64,000 nucleotides of DNA, from positions 3,858 to 67,857 of the forward strand of contig DATKAZ010000048.1 of NCBI GenBank assembly GCA_035514535.1, written 5' to 3'. The notes under the pieces were generated by a model that saw only the letters and a list, made by a program, of their open reading frames with translations, was not told where the DNA came from and did not search any database. This stretch comes from XN24 sp035514535 (lineage in GTDB: Bacteria; Pseudomonadota; Gammaproteobacteria; Steroidobacterales; XN24). Below are positions 56,444 to 64,000 of the stretch, one piece after another; position 1 is the stretch's first letter; the number at the start of each line of letters is the position of its first letter. Made by a program: the position numbers and the translations under genes.

Positions 56444-57430
56444 TCAGCGCCGGTACGGCTCGTAGACATGCTCGATCGAGCCGAAGATGTTGTGCCCCGC
56501 ACGATCCAGCATCTCGATGCGCACGCTTGCGCCGAAGGAGAGAAACGGCGTCGTCGCCTGGCCGTCGCGAATGATCTCGAGCATGCGCTTCTCCGCCAGG
56601 CAGGAGGCACCGCGCGATTCGTCCTGGTTGGCGACCGTGCCGGACCCGATGATCGTCCCCGCCGCGAGCGGCCGGGTCCTGGCGGCATGCGCGATCAGCT
56701 CGTGAAAGGAAAACTGCATGTCCGCGCCGGCCTCCGGCTCGCCGAAGCGCTCGCCGTCAAGGTAGGTCACGAGCGGCAGCTGCAGCTTGCCGTCGCGCCA
56801 CGCATCGCCAAGCTCGTCCGGCGTCACCATTGCCGGTGACAAGGCCGAGCGCGGCTTGCTCTGCAGGAAGCCGAAGCCCTTGCCGAGCTCGGCCGGAATG
56901 AGATTGCGCAGCGAGACGTCGTTCACCAGGCAGAGCAGCACGACGTGGTCCGCAGCTTCCGCTGCGGTCACGCCCATCGGCACGTCGTCCGTGACGACGC
57001 AGACTTCGGACTCGAAGTCCATGCCGAACTCCTCGCTGGCCACCGGGATCGTGCCGACGGGAGGGAGGAAGCCGTCGGAGACTGCCTGGTACATCAACGG
57101 GTCCGTCAGGAAGCTCGGCGGCATCTCCGCGCCGCGCGCGCGCCGCACGCGCTCGACATGTGCCAGGTAGGCGCTGCCGTCGAGGAACTGGTATGCGCGC
57201 GGCAGCGGTGCCGCAAGGTCCTCGACGTTGAGCACGAATGCACCGCTTGCGCGGCCCTGCTGGAGGTCCTCATAGCGTTGCCGGAGTGGGGCGGCGCTGC
57301 GGTCCCAGTCATCGAGCGCCGCCTGGAGCGTCGGCGCGATATCACCCGCGGGAGCCGCATGCGCCAGGTCGCGGCTGAGCACGATCAACGTGCCGTCGCG
57401 CCCGCCGCTCTTGAGGCTGCCGAGTTTCAC
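56444..57430 (-). CDS. fahA: Fumarylacetoacetase (fumarylacetoacetate hydrolase family)
   Basis: A 328-residue enzyme that splits fumarylacetoacetate to fumarate and acetoacetate. Metal ligands appear in DFESEVCVV (the Glu-x-Glu pair) and LCLVNDVSLRN (Asp). GFGFLQSKPRSALSPAMVTP and IGSGTVANQDESRGASCLAE are typical of this short bacterial form. It starts at a GTG (57430) overlapping the homogentisate dioxygenase stop (GTGA). Position between hmgA and maiA confirms the pathway role. Confidence 0.92.
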   Translation of the reverse strand: MKLGSLKSGGRDGTLIVLSRDLAHAAPAGDIAPTLQAALDDWDRSAAPLRQRYEDLQQGRASGAFVLNVEDLAAPLPRAYQFLDGSAYLAHVERVRRARGAEMPPSFLTDPLMYQAVSDGFLPPVGTIPVASEEFGMDFESEVCVVTDDVPMGVTAAEAADHVVLLCLVNDVSLRNLIPAELGKGFGFLQSKPRSALSPAMVTPDELGDAWRDGKLQLPLVTYLDGERFGEPEAGADMQFSFHELIAHAARTRPLAAGTIIGSGTVANQDESRGASCLAEKRMLEIIRDGQATTPFLSFGASVRIEMLDRAGHNIFGSIEHVYEPYRR

Positions 57431-58557
57431 GCGCCGCCACCCTTCCAGCTGCCGACGTAGCCCTGCCACTCGATCGCCGCGGCGCCATCGGCCACGTCCA
57501 GCGCGTCGCGCGTGTCGAGCATCACCGCAACCTCGTTGGTGCCCGGCGCCGGCTGCTCGAGCATGTTCTTCAGCGCCTTCGGGTGCGGGCCGTGGGTGAA
57601 GCCGCACGGATGCATGCTGATCATGCCGGGATGGATATTGTCGCGCGAAAAGAACTCGCCCGCGTGATAGAAAATGACCTCGTCAAAATCATCGTTGTTG
57701 TGGAAGAACGGCACCTTCAGCGCCTCCGGATCGCTCTCGAAGGGGCGCGGCACAAAGGTGCATACGACGAAGCGCCCGGCGAGAAATGTCGTGTGGACCG
57801 AGGGCGGCAGGTGATAGCGGTGCGACATCAGCGGCCGTATGGCGCGCCAGTTGATGCGCACCGGCACGAGGTCGCCCTTCCAGCCCACGGCGTCCAGCGG
57901 GTTATACGGATACGTGATGACGGACACCTGTTCGCGGCGCTTGACCTCCACGCGCCACTCGCGGTCGTCCTGCTGCGCCTGGAAGGCCGTGTCGATTTTC
58001 GGCGTGTCGAGCATCGCCTCGTCGAAAATCGCGTGTGGCCCGAGCAGGCCCTTGTCCGGCAGGCGGAAGCTGTCGTTCGTCGCCTCGATCAGCAACGCGG
58101 AGAGCGGCGCATCGACCTCGAGGCGCCACATCGTGCCGCGTGGCAACAGCAGGTAATCGCCCTCGACGAGCTCCAGCCGCCCGTAGTCGCAATAGAGGCG
58201 CGCCGTGCCGGAGTGCAGGAACAGCAGCTCGTCGCCATCCGAATTGCGTGCCAGCGCCGGCATGCTGCGCGCAAGGTTCCAGTACCTGAGGCGCACCGCG
58301 GCATTGTGCAGCAGCAAGGTCGCGTGCCAGGGAGATTCCGCCGCATCCGCCAGCTTCGTGGTGTCGAACGCCCGCGGCCTGAGCGGGCCCTCGAAATCGC
58401 TCCAGCCGGTCGGCGGGCGGCGATGGTACATGTGGGTGGCCGGGCCAAAGAATCCCTCCTTGCCCAGCTCACGCTCGAAGGTGCCCTCCGGCAGGTCCGC
58501 GTGGGCCTGCCGCGAGGCAACCCCTTCCACCCTCGGGAAGGCAATCCATTTCTTCAT
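57427..58557 (-). CDS. hmgA: Homogentisate 1,2-dioxygenase
   Basis: A 376-residue iron dioxygenase of the shorter bacterial type that opens homogentisate to maleylacetoacetate. Iron ligands are within FFHNNDDFDEVIFYHAGEFF (His and Glu) and HPCGFTHGPHP (His). GDELLFLHSGTARLYCDYGR is the cupin-like N-domain. It sits ten bases after hppD and overlaps fahA. It needs oxygen and Fe(II). Confidence 0.93.
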   Translation of the reverse strand: MKKWIAFPRVEGVASRQAHADLPEGTFERELGKEGFFGPATHMYHRRPPTGWSDFEGPLRPRAFDTTKLADAAESPWHATLLLHNAAVRLRYWNLARSMPALARNSDGDELLFLHSGTARLYCDYGRLELVEGDYLLLPRGTMWRLEVDAPLSALLIEATNDSFRLPDKGLLGPHAIFDEAMLDTPKIDTAFQAQQDDREWRVEVKRREQVSVITYPYNPLDAVGWKGDLVPVRINWRAIRPLMSHRYHLPPSVHTTFLAGRFVVCTFVPRPFESDPEALKVPFFHNNDDFDEVIFYHAGEFFSRDNIHPGMISMHPCGFTHGPHPKALKNMLEQPAPGTNEVAVMLDTRDALDVADGAAAIEWQGYVGSWKGGGA

Positions 58558-58567
58558 CGGCGCGCGC

Positions 58568-59626
58568 CTAGATGACGCCCCGTCGCATCTGGTCGCGCTC
58601 GATGGATTCGAACAGGGCCTGGAAATTGCCCTCGCCGAACCCCTCGTTGCCCTTGCGCTGGATGATTTCGAAGAAGATCGGCCCGACGCAGGTCTGGGTG
58701 AAAATCTGCAGCAGCAGGCGCCTCTGCGTCTCCTTGTCGGCGTCGATCAGGATGCGGTTCTCGCGCATCCGCTCCAGATCTTCCTTGTGGTCGGACACGC
58801 GCTCGTCGACCATCTCGTAATAAGTCTCCGGCACGTCCAGAAACTCGATCCCGTCGGCACGGAGGGCCTCGACCGACGCGTAGATATCGTCGGTGAACAA
58901 CGCGATGTGCTGAATGCCCTCGCCGTGATATTCATCGAGATACTCGGCGATCTGCGACTTGTTGTCGGTGGCCTCGTTGATCGGAATCCGTACCATGCCG
59001 TCAGGCGCGGTCATCGCGCGCGACACGAGTCCCGTCTGCGCGCCCTTGATGTCGAAGTAGCGGATCTCGCGGAAATTGAAGATCCGCTCGTAGAAACCGG
59101 CCCACTTGTCCATGTTGCCCTGGTAGACGTTGTGAGTCAGGTGATCGATGAACGTCAGGCCGAACCCGGCCGGGTTGCGCTCCACGTCGTCCAGGTACTC
59201 GAAGTGGGCGTCGTAGATCGAGCCGCGCGCGCCGTAGCGATCCACGAGATACAACGCGCTGCCGCCGATGCCCTCGATGACGGGCGTGCGCACCGGCAGC
59301 GTCGCCGGCTTGTTGCTGAGTGCGGCTGCGCCGCGGTCGATCGCCCAGGCACGCGCGCGTGCCGCGTCCGCGACCCTGATGGCGAAGCCGCAGGCGCTCG
59401 GGCCGTGGGTGCGCGCGAAGTCGGCCGCGAAGCTGTCGGGCTCCTCGTTGACGAGAAAATTGATGTCGCCCTGCCGGTAGAGCGTTACCTTGCGCTCACG
59501 GTGCCTGGCGATCGCCGTGAAGCCCAGGTGGCGGAACAGGCTGTGAAGCAATGCCGCGTCCGGCGCGGTGAATTCGACGAACTCGAAGCCGTCGATGCCC
59601 AGGGGATTTTCCTGAACTTCGGTCAT
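58568..59626 (-). CDS. hppD: 4-Hydroxyphenylpyruvate dioxygenase
   Basis: A 352-residue Fe(II) enzyme of the vicinal-oxygen-chelate family. It converts 4-hydroxyphenylpyruvate to homogentisate. Iron ligands are the His in FIDHLTHNVYQGNMDKWAGF, the His in GIQHIALFTDDI and the Glu in GPIFFEIIQRKGNEGFGEGN, a C-terminal stretch nearly universal in HPPDs. It is the first gene of the tyrosine operon, with GGGAG seven bases before the ATG and a clear promoter and operator upstream. Divergent from a MarR gene. Confidence 0.96.
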   Translation of the reverse strand: MTEVQENPLGIDGFEFVEFTAPDAALLHSLFRHLGFTAIARHRERKVTLYRQGDINFLVNEEPDSFAADFARTHGPSACGFAIRVADAARARAWAIDRGAAALSNKPATLPVRTPVIEGIGGSALYLVDRYGARGSIYDAHFEYLDDVERNPAGFGLTFIDHLTHNVYQGNMDKWAGFYERIFNFREIRYFDIKGAQTGLVSRAMTAPDGMVRIPINEATDNKSQIAEYLDEYHGEGIQHIALFTDDIYASVEALRADGIEFLDVPETYYEMVDERVSDHKEDLERMRENRILIDADKETQRRLLLQIFTQTCVGPIFFEIIQRKGNEGFGEGNFQALFESIERDQMRRGVI

Positions 59627-59669
59627 GACTTTACTCCCGAAGAAGGCGGGTCGTGGGGAAGGGTTGATT

Positions 59670-59685
59670 AGTTACAGATGAAACT
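59670..59685. promoter_or_regulatory. Probable MarR operator between hppD and marR
   Basis: AGTTACA-GA-TGAAACT is a near-perfect inverted repeat (one mismatch in seven-base arms). It lies just inside the -10 element of the hppD promoter, over its predicted start, and overlaps the MarR gene's likely promoter. The divergent gene encodes a MarR protein, which commonly binds such a 16-base site. Its identity as the operator is inferred. Confidence 0.6.
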
Positions 59686-59715
59686 ATTATAGTCCTGCAG
59701 GCGTTCCCCTCACAA
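59686..59715 (-). promoter_or_regulatory. Promoter of the hppD-hmgA-fahA-maiA operon
   Basis: On the minus strand the -35 TTGTGA (59715-59710) and the perfect -10 TATAAT (59691-59686) are 18 bases apart. Transcription would start near 59679, within the operator, giving a leader of about 53 bases. On the plus strand TTGATT (59664-59669) and TATAGT (59688-59693), also 18 apart, form a possible overlapping promoter for the MarR gene. Confidence 0.7.
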
Positions 59716-59728
59716 GCTGCATTGCACA

Positions 59729-60190
59729 ATGAGTGACGACACACTGGTGCTGGAGAAATTTCTCCCCTACCGGCTCTCGGTACTGTCCAACAGGCTGAGC
59801 GCCGCAATCGCCGAATCGTATTCCCGCCGCTTCGGACTCACGATCCCCGAATGGCGCGTCGTCGCCGTGCTGGCGCTGGATCCGGGCATCTCCGCGGCGG
59901 AGGTCGCAGAACGCACGGCCATGGACAAGGTCGCCGTCAGTCGCGCGGTCCGCAGGCTCCTCGCTACCGGCCGCGCCCGGCGCGAAATGGCCGCGGGCGA
60001 CCGGCGCCGCAGCGTGCTGGAACTCACGGCGGAGGGGCGGCGCATCTATCGGCGCATCACTCCGGCCCTGCGCAGCTTCGAGGCGGCACTGCTGGCGGGC
60101 CTGAGCGCACGCGAGCAGCATCTCCTCGATGCGATCCTGCGACGCCTCGAGCTGCGCGCCCACTCGCTCGCGCCACCCGATATCGACTGA
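59729..60190 (+). CDS. MarR-family transcriptional regulator
   Basis: A 153-residue DNA-binding protein. The winged helix-turn-helix is FGLTIPEWRVVAVLALDPGI SAAEVAERTAMDKVAVSRAV, with the wing at RRLLATGRARREMAAGDRRR SVLELT. N- and C-terminal helices form the dimer. It is divergent from hppD with a matching operator between, so it most likely represses the tyrosine operon until a pathway compound (for example homogentisate) binds. The ATG at 59729 has no clear ribosome site. Confidence 0.88.
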   Translation: MSDDTLVLEKFLPYRLSVLSNRLSAAIAESYSRRFGLTIPEWRVVAVLALDPGISAAEVAERTAMDKVAVSRAVRRLLATGRARREMAAGDRRRSVLELTAEGRRIYRRITPALRSFEAALLAGLSAREQHLLDAILRRLELRAHSLAPPDID

Positions 60191-60209
60191 TGCACACCGG
60201 CCGCGGCGG

Positions 60210-61049
60210 CTACTCGATCACCGTCCGCACGTCGATCAGTTCCGGGAACAGGCGGATGTCGATGGCCTCGCGCAGGAACTTCACGCCCGAGGAGCCGCCG
60301 GTGCCGCGCTTGAACCCGATGATGCGCTCGACTGTCTTGAGATGACGGAATCGCCACAGCTGGAAATTAACCTCCATATCGACGAGTTTTTCGCACATGT
60401 CGTAGGCGTCCCAGTGCTGCTGCGTGTCCTCGTAGATCGTCTTGAACACCGCCACGACGCCGGGGTGCGACTCGCAGGGCTCCGACCAGTCGCGCTCCAC
60501 GCGCTCGGCAGGCACCGGCAGGCCGCGCCGCGCCAGCAGGCGCAGGAACTCGTCGTAGATCGACGGCGCCTCCAGCGCCGCCCGCAGGCGCTCAAGCGCG
60601 ACCTGATCGTGTTCGAACACGGCGAGGTAACTCGCATCCTTGTTACCCAGCAGGAATTCCAGCAGACGGAACTGGACCGACTGAAAGCCGGAGGCCTGGC
60701 CGAACACCTGGCGAAAGCGCGCATACTCCGCCGGCGTGAGAGTCTCCAGCACGCCCCACTGGTGAAACAGTTGCTGCTGGACCTGCTTGACCCGTGCCAG
60801 CACCTTGAAACAGGGCTCGAGGTGGTCCAGCCGGATGGACATGATGGCCGCCTCGAGCTCGTGGATGATGAGCTTCATCCACAACTCCGCAACCTGGTGC
60901 TGGATGATGAACAGCATCTCGTCATGGTGCGGCGGGTCGGACAGAGGCCGTTGTGCCGCGAGTATCGTGTCGAGGCCCAGGTAGCCGGAATAACTCAGCC
61001 GATCCCGCAGGTCACGGTGGATTCCGGCCTCCATTTCCCTTCTGCCCAT
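60210..61049 (-). CDS. kynA: Tryptophan 2,3-dioxygenase
   Basis: A 279-residue heme enzyme. It opens the tryptophan ring to N-formylkynurenine. HHDEMLFIIQHQVAELWMKL has the substrate-side His, and LWRFRHLKTVERIIGFKRGT GGSSG the heme-ligand His, in the standard TDO pattern. The ATG at 61049 has GGAGA six bases upstream. It converges with the MarR gene and is not followed by other kynurenine genes. It lies beside the tyrosine operon, so aromatic amino acid breakdown is grouped here. Confidence 0.94.
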   Translation of the reverse strand: MGRREMEAGIHRDLRDRLSYSGYLGLDTILAAQRPLSDPPHHDEMLFIIQHQVAELWMKLIIHELEAAIMSIRLDHLEPCFKVLARVKQVQQQLFHQWGVLETLTPAEYARFRQVFGQASGFQSVQFRLLEFLLGNKDASYLAVFEHDQVALERLRAALEAPSIYDEFLRLLARRGLPVPAERVERDWSEPCESHPGVVAVFKTIYEDTQQHWDAYDMCEKLVDMEVNFQLWRFRHLKTVERIIGFKRGTGGSSGVKFLREAIDIRLFPELIDVRTVIE

Positions 61050-61123
61050 TATGCGTCTCCATCGCTGCGGCGGCGCAGCATCCAAGGCCGTCGAAGTGCC
61101 CCTCGGGGGCTTTGGCCGGGGTG

Positions 61124-61129
61124 TATAAT
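61124..61129 (+). promoter_or_regulatory. -10 element for the 2-oxo acid dehydrogenase operon
   Basis: A perfect TATAAT (61124-61129) 60 bases before the E1alpha start. No good -35 is seen at the usual distance. AGGAGG (61176-61181) is a strong ribosome site for the GTG at 61190. Confidence 0.55.
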
Positions 61130-61189
61130 GCCCCGCGTTTTGCGGTCCGGCTGTTCGGCCTGCGACCAGAATATCAGGAGGAGAACCTG

Positions 61190-62272
61190 GTGAAGACCAT
61201 TGCCGAATTCCGCATCCCGTACCGCCAGGTACTGGATGTCGACGGCCGGCTCGTGTCCGACCTGCCCGAATTCGCCAAGGACCCGGAGGAACTGCTGCGG
61301 TTGTACCGGATGATGGTGCTGACTCGCACCTTCGATACCAAGGCCATCAACCTGCAGCGCACCGGCAAGCTCGGCACGTATGCGTCATCCCTGGGCCACG
61401 AGGCGGCCCATGTCGGGACCGGCGCGGCCATGCGGCCGGAGGATTGCTTCGCACCAATGTATCGCGAGTACGGCGCCCAGTTCTGGCGCGGCGTAAAAAT
61501 GGAGGAAGTGCTGCTGTACTGGGGCGGCGATGAGCGCGGCAACGACTTTGCCGCCGCCAGGCACGACTTTCCATGGTGCGTGCCGATCGGCACGCAGTGC
61601 CTGCATGCCGCCGGCGCGGCGCTCGCCTTCAAGCTGCGTAATGAGCCGCGTTGCGCGGTCAGCGTCATCGGCGACGGCGGCACCTCGCAGGGAGACTTCT
61701 ATGAAGCGCTGAACCTCGCCGCGGTGCGCGAGCTGCCGGCGGTGTTCGTCGTCGTCAACAACAAGTGGGCCATCAGTGTGCCCCTGTCGCTGCAGACCGC
61801 CTCCAAGACCCTCGCCCAGAAGGCGATCGCCGCGGGCATGCCCGGCATCCAGGTCGACGGCAACGACGTCATCGCGATGCGCCAGACCATGGAAGATGCG
61901 CTCCAGCAGGCCCGCGAAGGCCGCGGGCCGACCCTGGTCGAGGCCGTCACCTACCGGCTTTCGGATCATACGACCGCCGACGATGCGAGCCGTTATCGGC
62001 AGAAGGGCGAGGTCGAGGATGCCTGGAAGACGGAGCCGCTGATCCGCATCCGCCGCTACCTCATGGACAGCGGCACCTGGAGTGACGCGGACGAGGAGGC
62101 CCTGAAGGCGGACTGCGCGCAGCGCGTGGATGCCGCGGTGGCGACCTACCTCGACACGCCCGTGCAACCGGTCGAGGCCATGTTCGACTCGATGTTCGCC
62201 AGCCTTCCCGAGTCGATGGCGGAACAACGGGAAACCGCGCGCCGCTTCATGAATTCCGGCGGCCATCACTGA
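61190..62272 (+). CDS. pdhA: 2-Oxo acid dehydrogenase E1 component, alpha subunit (pyruvate or branched-chain type)
   Basis: A 360-residue thiamine-diphosphate enzyme subunit starting at a GTG with AGGAGG eight bases upstream. Thiamine motif is GDGGTSQGDFYEALNLAAVR followed by VVVNN. RTGKLGTYASSLGHEAAHVG and MYREYGAQFWRG are family marks. It starts decarboxylation of a 2-oxo acid with E1beta. The sequence resembles the PDH E1alpha of two-subunit type, but with a leucine pathway in the window it could also be the branched-chain enzyme that makes isovaleryl-CoA. Not resolved. Confidence 0.88.
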   Translation: MKTIAEFRIPYRQVLDVDGRLVSDLPEFAKDPEELLRLYRMMVLTRTFDTKAINLQRTGKLGTYASSLGHEAAHVGTGAAMRPEDCFAPMYREYGAQFWRGVKMEEVLLYWGGDERGNDFAAARHDFPWCVPIGTQCLHAAGAALAFKLRNEPRCAVSVIGDGGTSQGDFYEALNLAAVRELPAVFVVVNNKWAISVPLSLQTASKTLAQKAIAAGMPGIQVDGNDVIAMRQTMEDALQQAREGRGPTLVEAVTYRLSDHTTADDASRYRQKGEVEDAWKTEPLIRIRRYLMDSGTWSDADEEALKADCAQRVDAAVATYLDTPVQPVEAMFDSMFASLPESMAEQRETARRFMNSGGHH

Positions 62273-63249
62273 TGCCGAAAATCACCTTGATCGAAGGCGT
62301 CACGATGGCGCTGGCGTGGGAGATGGAACATGACGACCGCGTGATCGTCCTGGGCGAGGACGTCGGCGTCAACGGCGGCGTGTTCCGCGCCACGGCCGGG
62401 CTGCAGCAGCGCTTCGGCAGCGACCGCGTGATGGATACGCCGCTGGCGGAGTCGATGATCGCCGGCATGTCCATCGGCATGGCGGCGCAGGGCATGCGGC
62501 CGGTATGCGAAATCCAGTTCATGGGCTTTATCTACCCGACCGTCGACCAGATGATCAATCATGCCGGACGGCTGCGGAACAGGACGCGCGGGCGCCTGCA
62601 CGTGCCGATGGTGCTGCGCGCCCCCTTCGGCGGCGGCATTCACGCGCCCGAGCACCACTCGGAGAGCACCGAGGCGCTGTTCGCCCATATGCCCGGTATT
62701 CGCGTCGTAATCCCCTCCTCGCCGCGGCGCGCCTACGGGCTGCTGTTGGCGGCGATCCGCGATCCCGACCCGGTCGTATTCCTCGAACCGAAGCGCATCT
62801 ACCGGTTGCAGAAGCAGGAAGTGGAGGACAACGGCGAGGCCTTGCCGCTGGACACCTGCTATATCCTCCGCGAAGGCGACGACGTCACGATCGTGACCTG
62901 GGGCGCGATGACGTTCGAGACGCTCAAGGCCGCGGAGGAGCTGGACAAGGAAGGCATCAGCGCCGAGGTCATCGACCTGGCGACGATCAGCCCGATGGAC
63001 CTGGACACGATCCTCGAGTCGGTCGAGAAGACCGGCCGGCTCGTCATCGTGCACGAGGCGGCGCGAAACTGCGGCGTCGGCGCGGAGGTTGCGGCCGGGG
63101 TGGCCGAGAAAGGCATCTGGGACCTCAAGGCGCCGATCGTGCGCGTGACCGGTTACGATACGGTCATGCCACTGTTCCGACTCGAGTACGAGTACCTGCC
63201 AAGCGTCGCGCGCATCATCGACGGCGTGCAAAAGACCTTCGAGGACTAG
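62272..63249 (+). CDS. 2-Oxo acid dehydrogenase E1 component, beta subunit
   Basis: A 325-residue partner of E1alpha: LGEDVGVNGGVFRATAGLQQ, RVMDTPLAESMIAGMSIGMA, RAPFGGGIHAPEHHSES and IVTWGAMTFETLKAAEELDK. It binds thiamine diphosphate with E1alpha and joins E2. The LHxPE-type GGGIHAPEHH segment is like PDH beta of two-subunit complexes, whereas LEPKRIYR resembles the EPK-LYR of branched-chain enzymes. The ATG overlaps the E1alpha stop by one base (TGATG). Confidence 0.9.
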   Translation: MPKITLIEGVTMALAWEMEHDDRVIVLGEDVGVNGGVFRATAGLQQRFGSDRVMDTPLAESMIAGMSIGMAAQGMRPVCEIQFMGFIYPTVDQMINHAGRLRNRTRGRLHVPMVLRAPFGGGIHAPEHHSESTEALFAHMPGIRVVIPSSPRRAYGLLLAAIRDPDPVVFLEPKRIYRLQKQEVEDNGEALPLDTCYILREGDDVTIVTWGAMTFETLKAAEELDKEGISAEVIDLATISPMDLDTILESVEKTGRLVIVHEAARNCGVGAEVAAGVAEKGIWDLKAPIVRVTGYDTVMPLFRLEYEYLPSVARIIDGVQKTFED

Positions 63250-63253
63250 CCGC

Positions 63254-64000
63254 ATGAGCGTCAAGACCTTCAATCTCCCCGATCTCGGCGAGGGCCTGCC
63301 GGAGGCGGAAATCGTCAGCTGGCTGGTCGCGGAAGGCGACCTCGTCAAGGTGGACCAGCCGATGTTGTCCGTCGAGACGGCGAAAGCCGTCGTCGAGGTG
63401 CCGGCGCCGTTTACCGGCCGGGTCGCGAAGATCCACGCGCCGGACGGCACCATCCTGCCGACCCACGCGCCGCTCGTCGACATCGACACGAGCGACGCCG
63501 CCGCGGCGCCGACCGAAGAGAAGGCCGCGGACAATGAGGCGGGGGACGCAGACGACGCACCGGCCGCCGCGCGCGAGGATTCGGGCACGGTCGTGGGCAA
63601 GATGATGACGAGCGACGACGTGCTCGAGGACGCCGACATCGCCGGCCGGGGCCGGCGGCGCCAGGGAGGCCGGGCCAAGGCCGCTCCGGCCGTGCGTGCC
63701 CTCGCGAAGGAACTTGGCGTGAAGCTCGAGGACTGCCGGCCCACGGGCCGCCACGACCGCATCGTCGCCGACGACGTGCGCGCTGCGACCGGCGGCGCGG
63801 CGGCCGCCGCCGCCCGCCAGGCGCCGAAGATCAAGCTGCCGCCGGGCAAGCCCGAGCCACTGCGCGGCCCGCGCCGTGCCATGGCCCAGAGCATGAGCGC
63901 CTCGCGCGATCACGTCGCCCAGTGCACGATCTTCGACGACGCCGACATCCACTACTGGAGCCCTGGCCAGGACATCACCGCCAGGCTGTTGCGCGCAATC
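63254..64000 (+). CDS. 2-Oxo acid dehydrogenase E2 component (acyltransferase), start only
   Basis: The first 249 codons lie in the window. A lipoyl domain (about residues 4-80, lipoate Lys in VETAKAVVE) is followed by an acidic Ala-rich linker, a peripheral-subunit-binding domain (APAVRALAKELGVKLEDCRP TGRHDRIVADDV), a second linker and the start of the catalytic domain (LRGPRRAMAQSMSASRDHVA). It carries acyl groups from E1 to CoA. Starts four bases after the E1beta stop. Confidence 0.92.
   Translation, partial: MSVKTFNLPDLGEGLPEAEIVSWLVAEGDLVKVDQPMLSVETAKAVVEVPAPFTGRVAKIHAPDGTILPTHAPLVDIDTSDAAAAPTEEKAADNEAGDADDAPAAAREDSGTVVGKMMTSDDVLEDADIAGRGRRRQGGRAKAAPAVRALAKELGVKLEDCRPTGRHDRIVADDVRAATGGAAAAAARQAPKIKLPPGKPEPLRGPRRAMAQSMSASRDHVAQCTIFDDADIHYWSPGQDITARLLRAI

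Overview
The window is a GC-rich, gene-dense stretch of a proteobacterial chromosome, most likely from a gammaproteobacterium. Pointers are the SlyX/Uup/YceH/ZapE/UbiTUV housekeeping set, a TonB2-type energising system with a DUF3450 protein, a fused isobutyryl-CoA mutase (IcmF), and an E1alpha/E1beta/E2 2-oxo acid dehydrogenase. I cannot name a genus. There are about 60 genes, one tRNA (Leu, anticodon CAA), no rRNA, no CRISPR array and no transposase gene. Several small palindromic or inverted-repeat elements lie between genes.

Layout. 1-3.1 kb (minus strand): an ECF sigma factor, its anti-sigma factor, a double-PDZ periplasmic protein and queA (cut by the window edge). 3.2-6.2 kb: tRNA-Leu, a Nudix hydrolase, a 7Fe ferredoxin, dsbC and xerD. 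6.3-15.2 kb (minus): a tightly packed eight-gene unit, icmF - DUF3450 - long ExbB - ExbB - ExbD - ExbD - TonB - TPR protein, with a good Fur-box match at its head. 15.5-28.7 kb (plus): leucine dehydrogenase and the leucine/isovalerate pathway (isovaleryl-CoA dehydrogenase, thiolase, both methylcrotonyl-CoA carboxylase subunits, methylglutaconyl-CoA hydratase, HMG-CoA lyase, an HSD10-like dehydrogenase), then ETF-ubiquinone oxidoreductase and ETF. 28.7-35 kb: 3-hydroxybutyrate oligomer hydrolase, 3-hydroxybutyrate dehydrogenase, acetoacetyl-CoA synthetase and zapE, with a cluster of stem-loops. 35-46 kb: a secreted M14 peptidase, an AT-rich inverted-repeat element, a minus-strand unit ending with ubiT (membrane protein, FGGY kinase, serine hydrolase), the divergent ubiUV pair with a perfect FNR box between, a membrane protein, an exonuclease and a lipoprotein. 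46-55 kb: alpha/beta hydrolase, slyX, uup, yceH, an MliC lipoprotein, a hotdog-like protein, pdxH, a peptide-binding protein and a GST. 55-61 kb: the homogentisate pathway of tyrosine breakdown (hppD-hmgA-fah-maiA) with a divergent MarR regulator, then kynA. 61-64 kb: E1alpha, E1beta and the start of E2 of a 2-oxo acid dehydrogenase.

How it fits together. Three routes in the window end in acetoacetate: leucine (HMG-CoA lyase), tyrosine (fumarylacetoacetase) and polyhydroxybutyrate oligomers (3-hydroxybutyrate dehydrogenase). Acetoacetyl-CoA synthetase and a thiolase, both present, turn it into acetyl-CoA. Electrons from isovaleryl-CoA pass through ETF and ETF-QO to ubiquinone, and ubiTUV lets ubiquinone be made without oxygen. 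IcmF handles branched acyl-CoA by a B12-dependent rearrangement and appears to share a transcript with a TonB system of the kind that powers uptake of iron complexes or B12.
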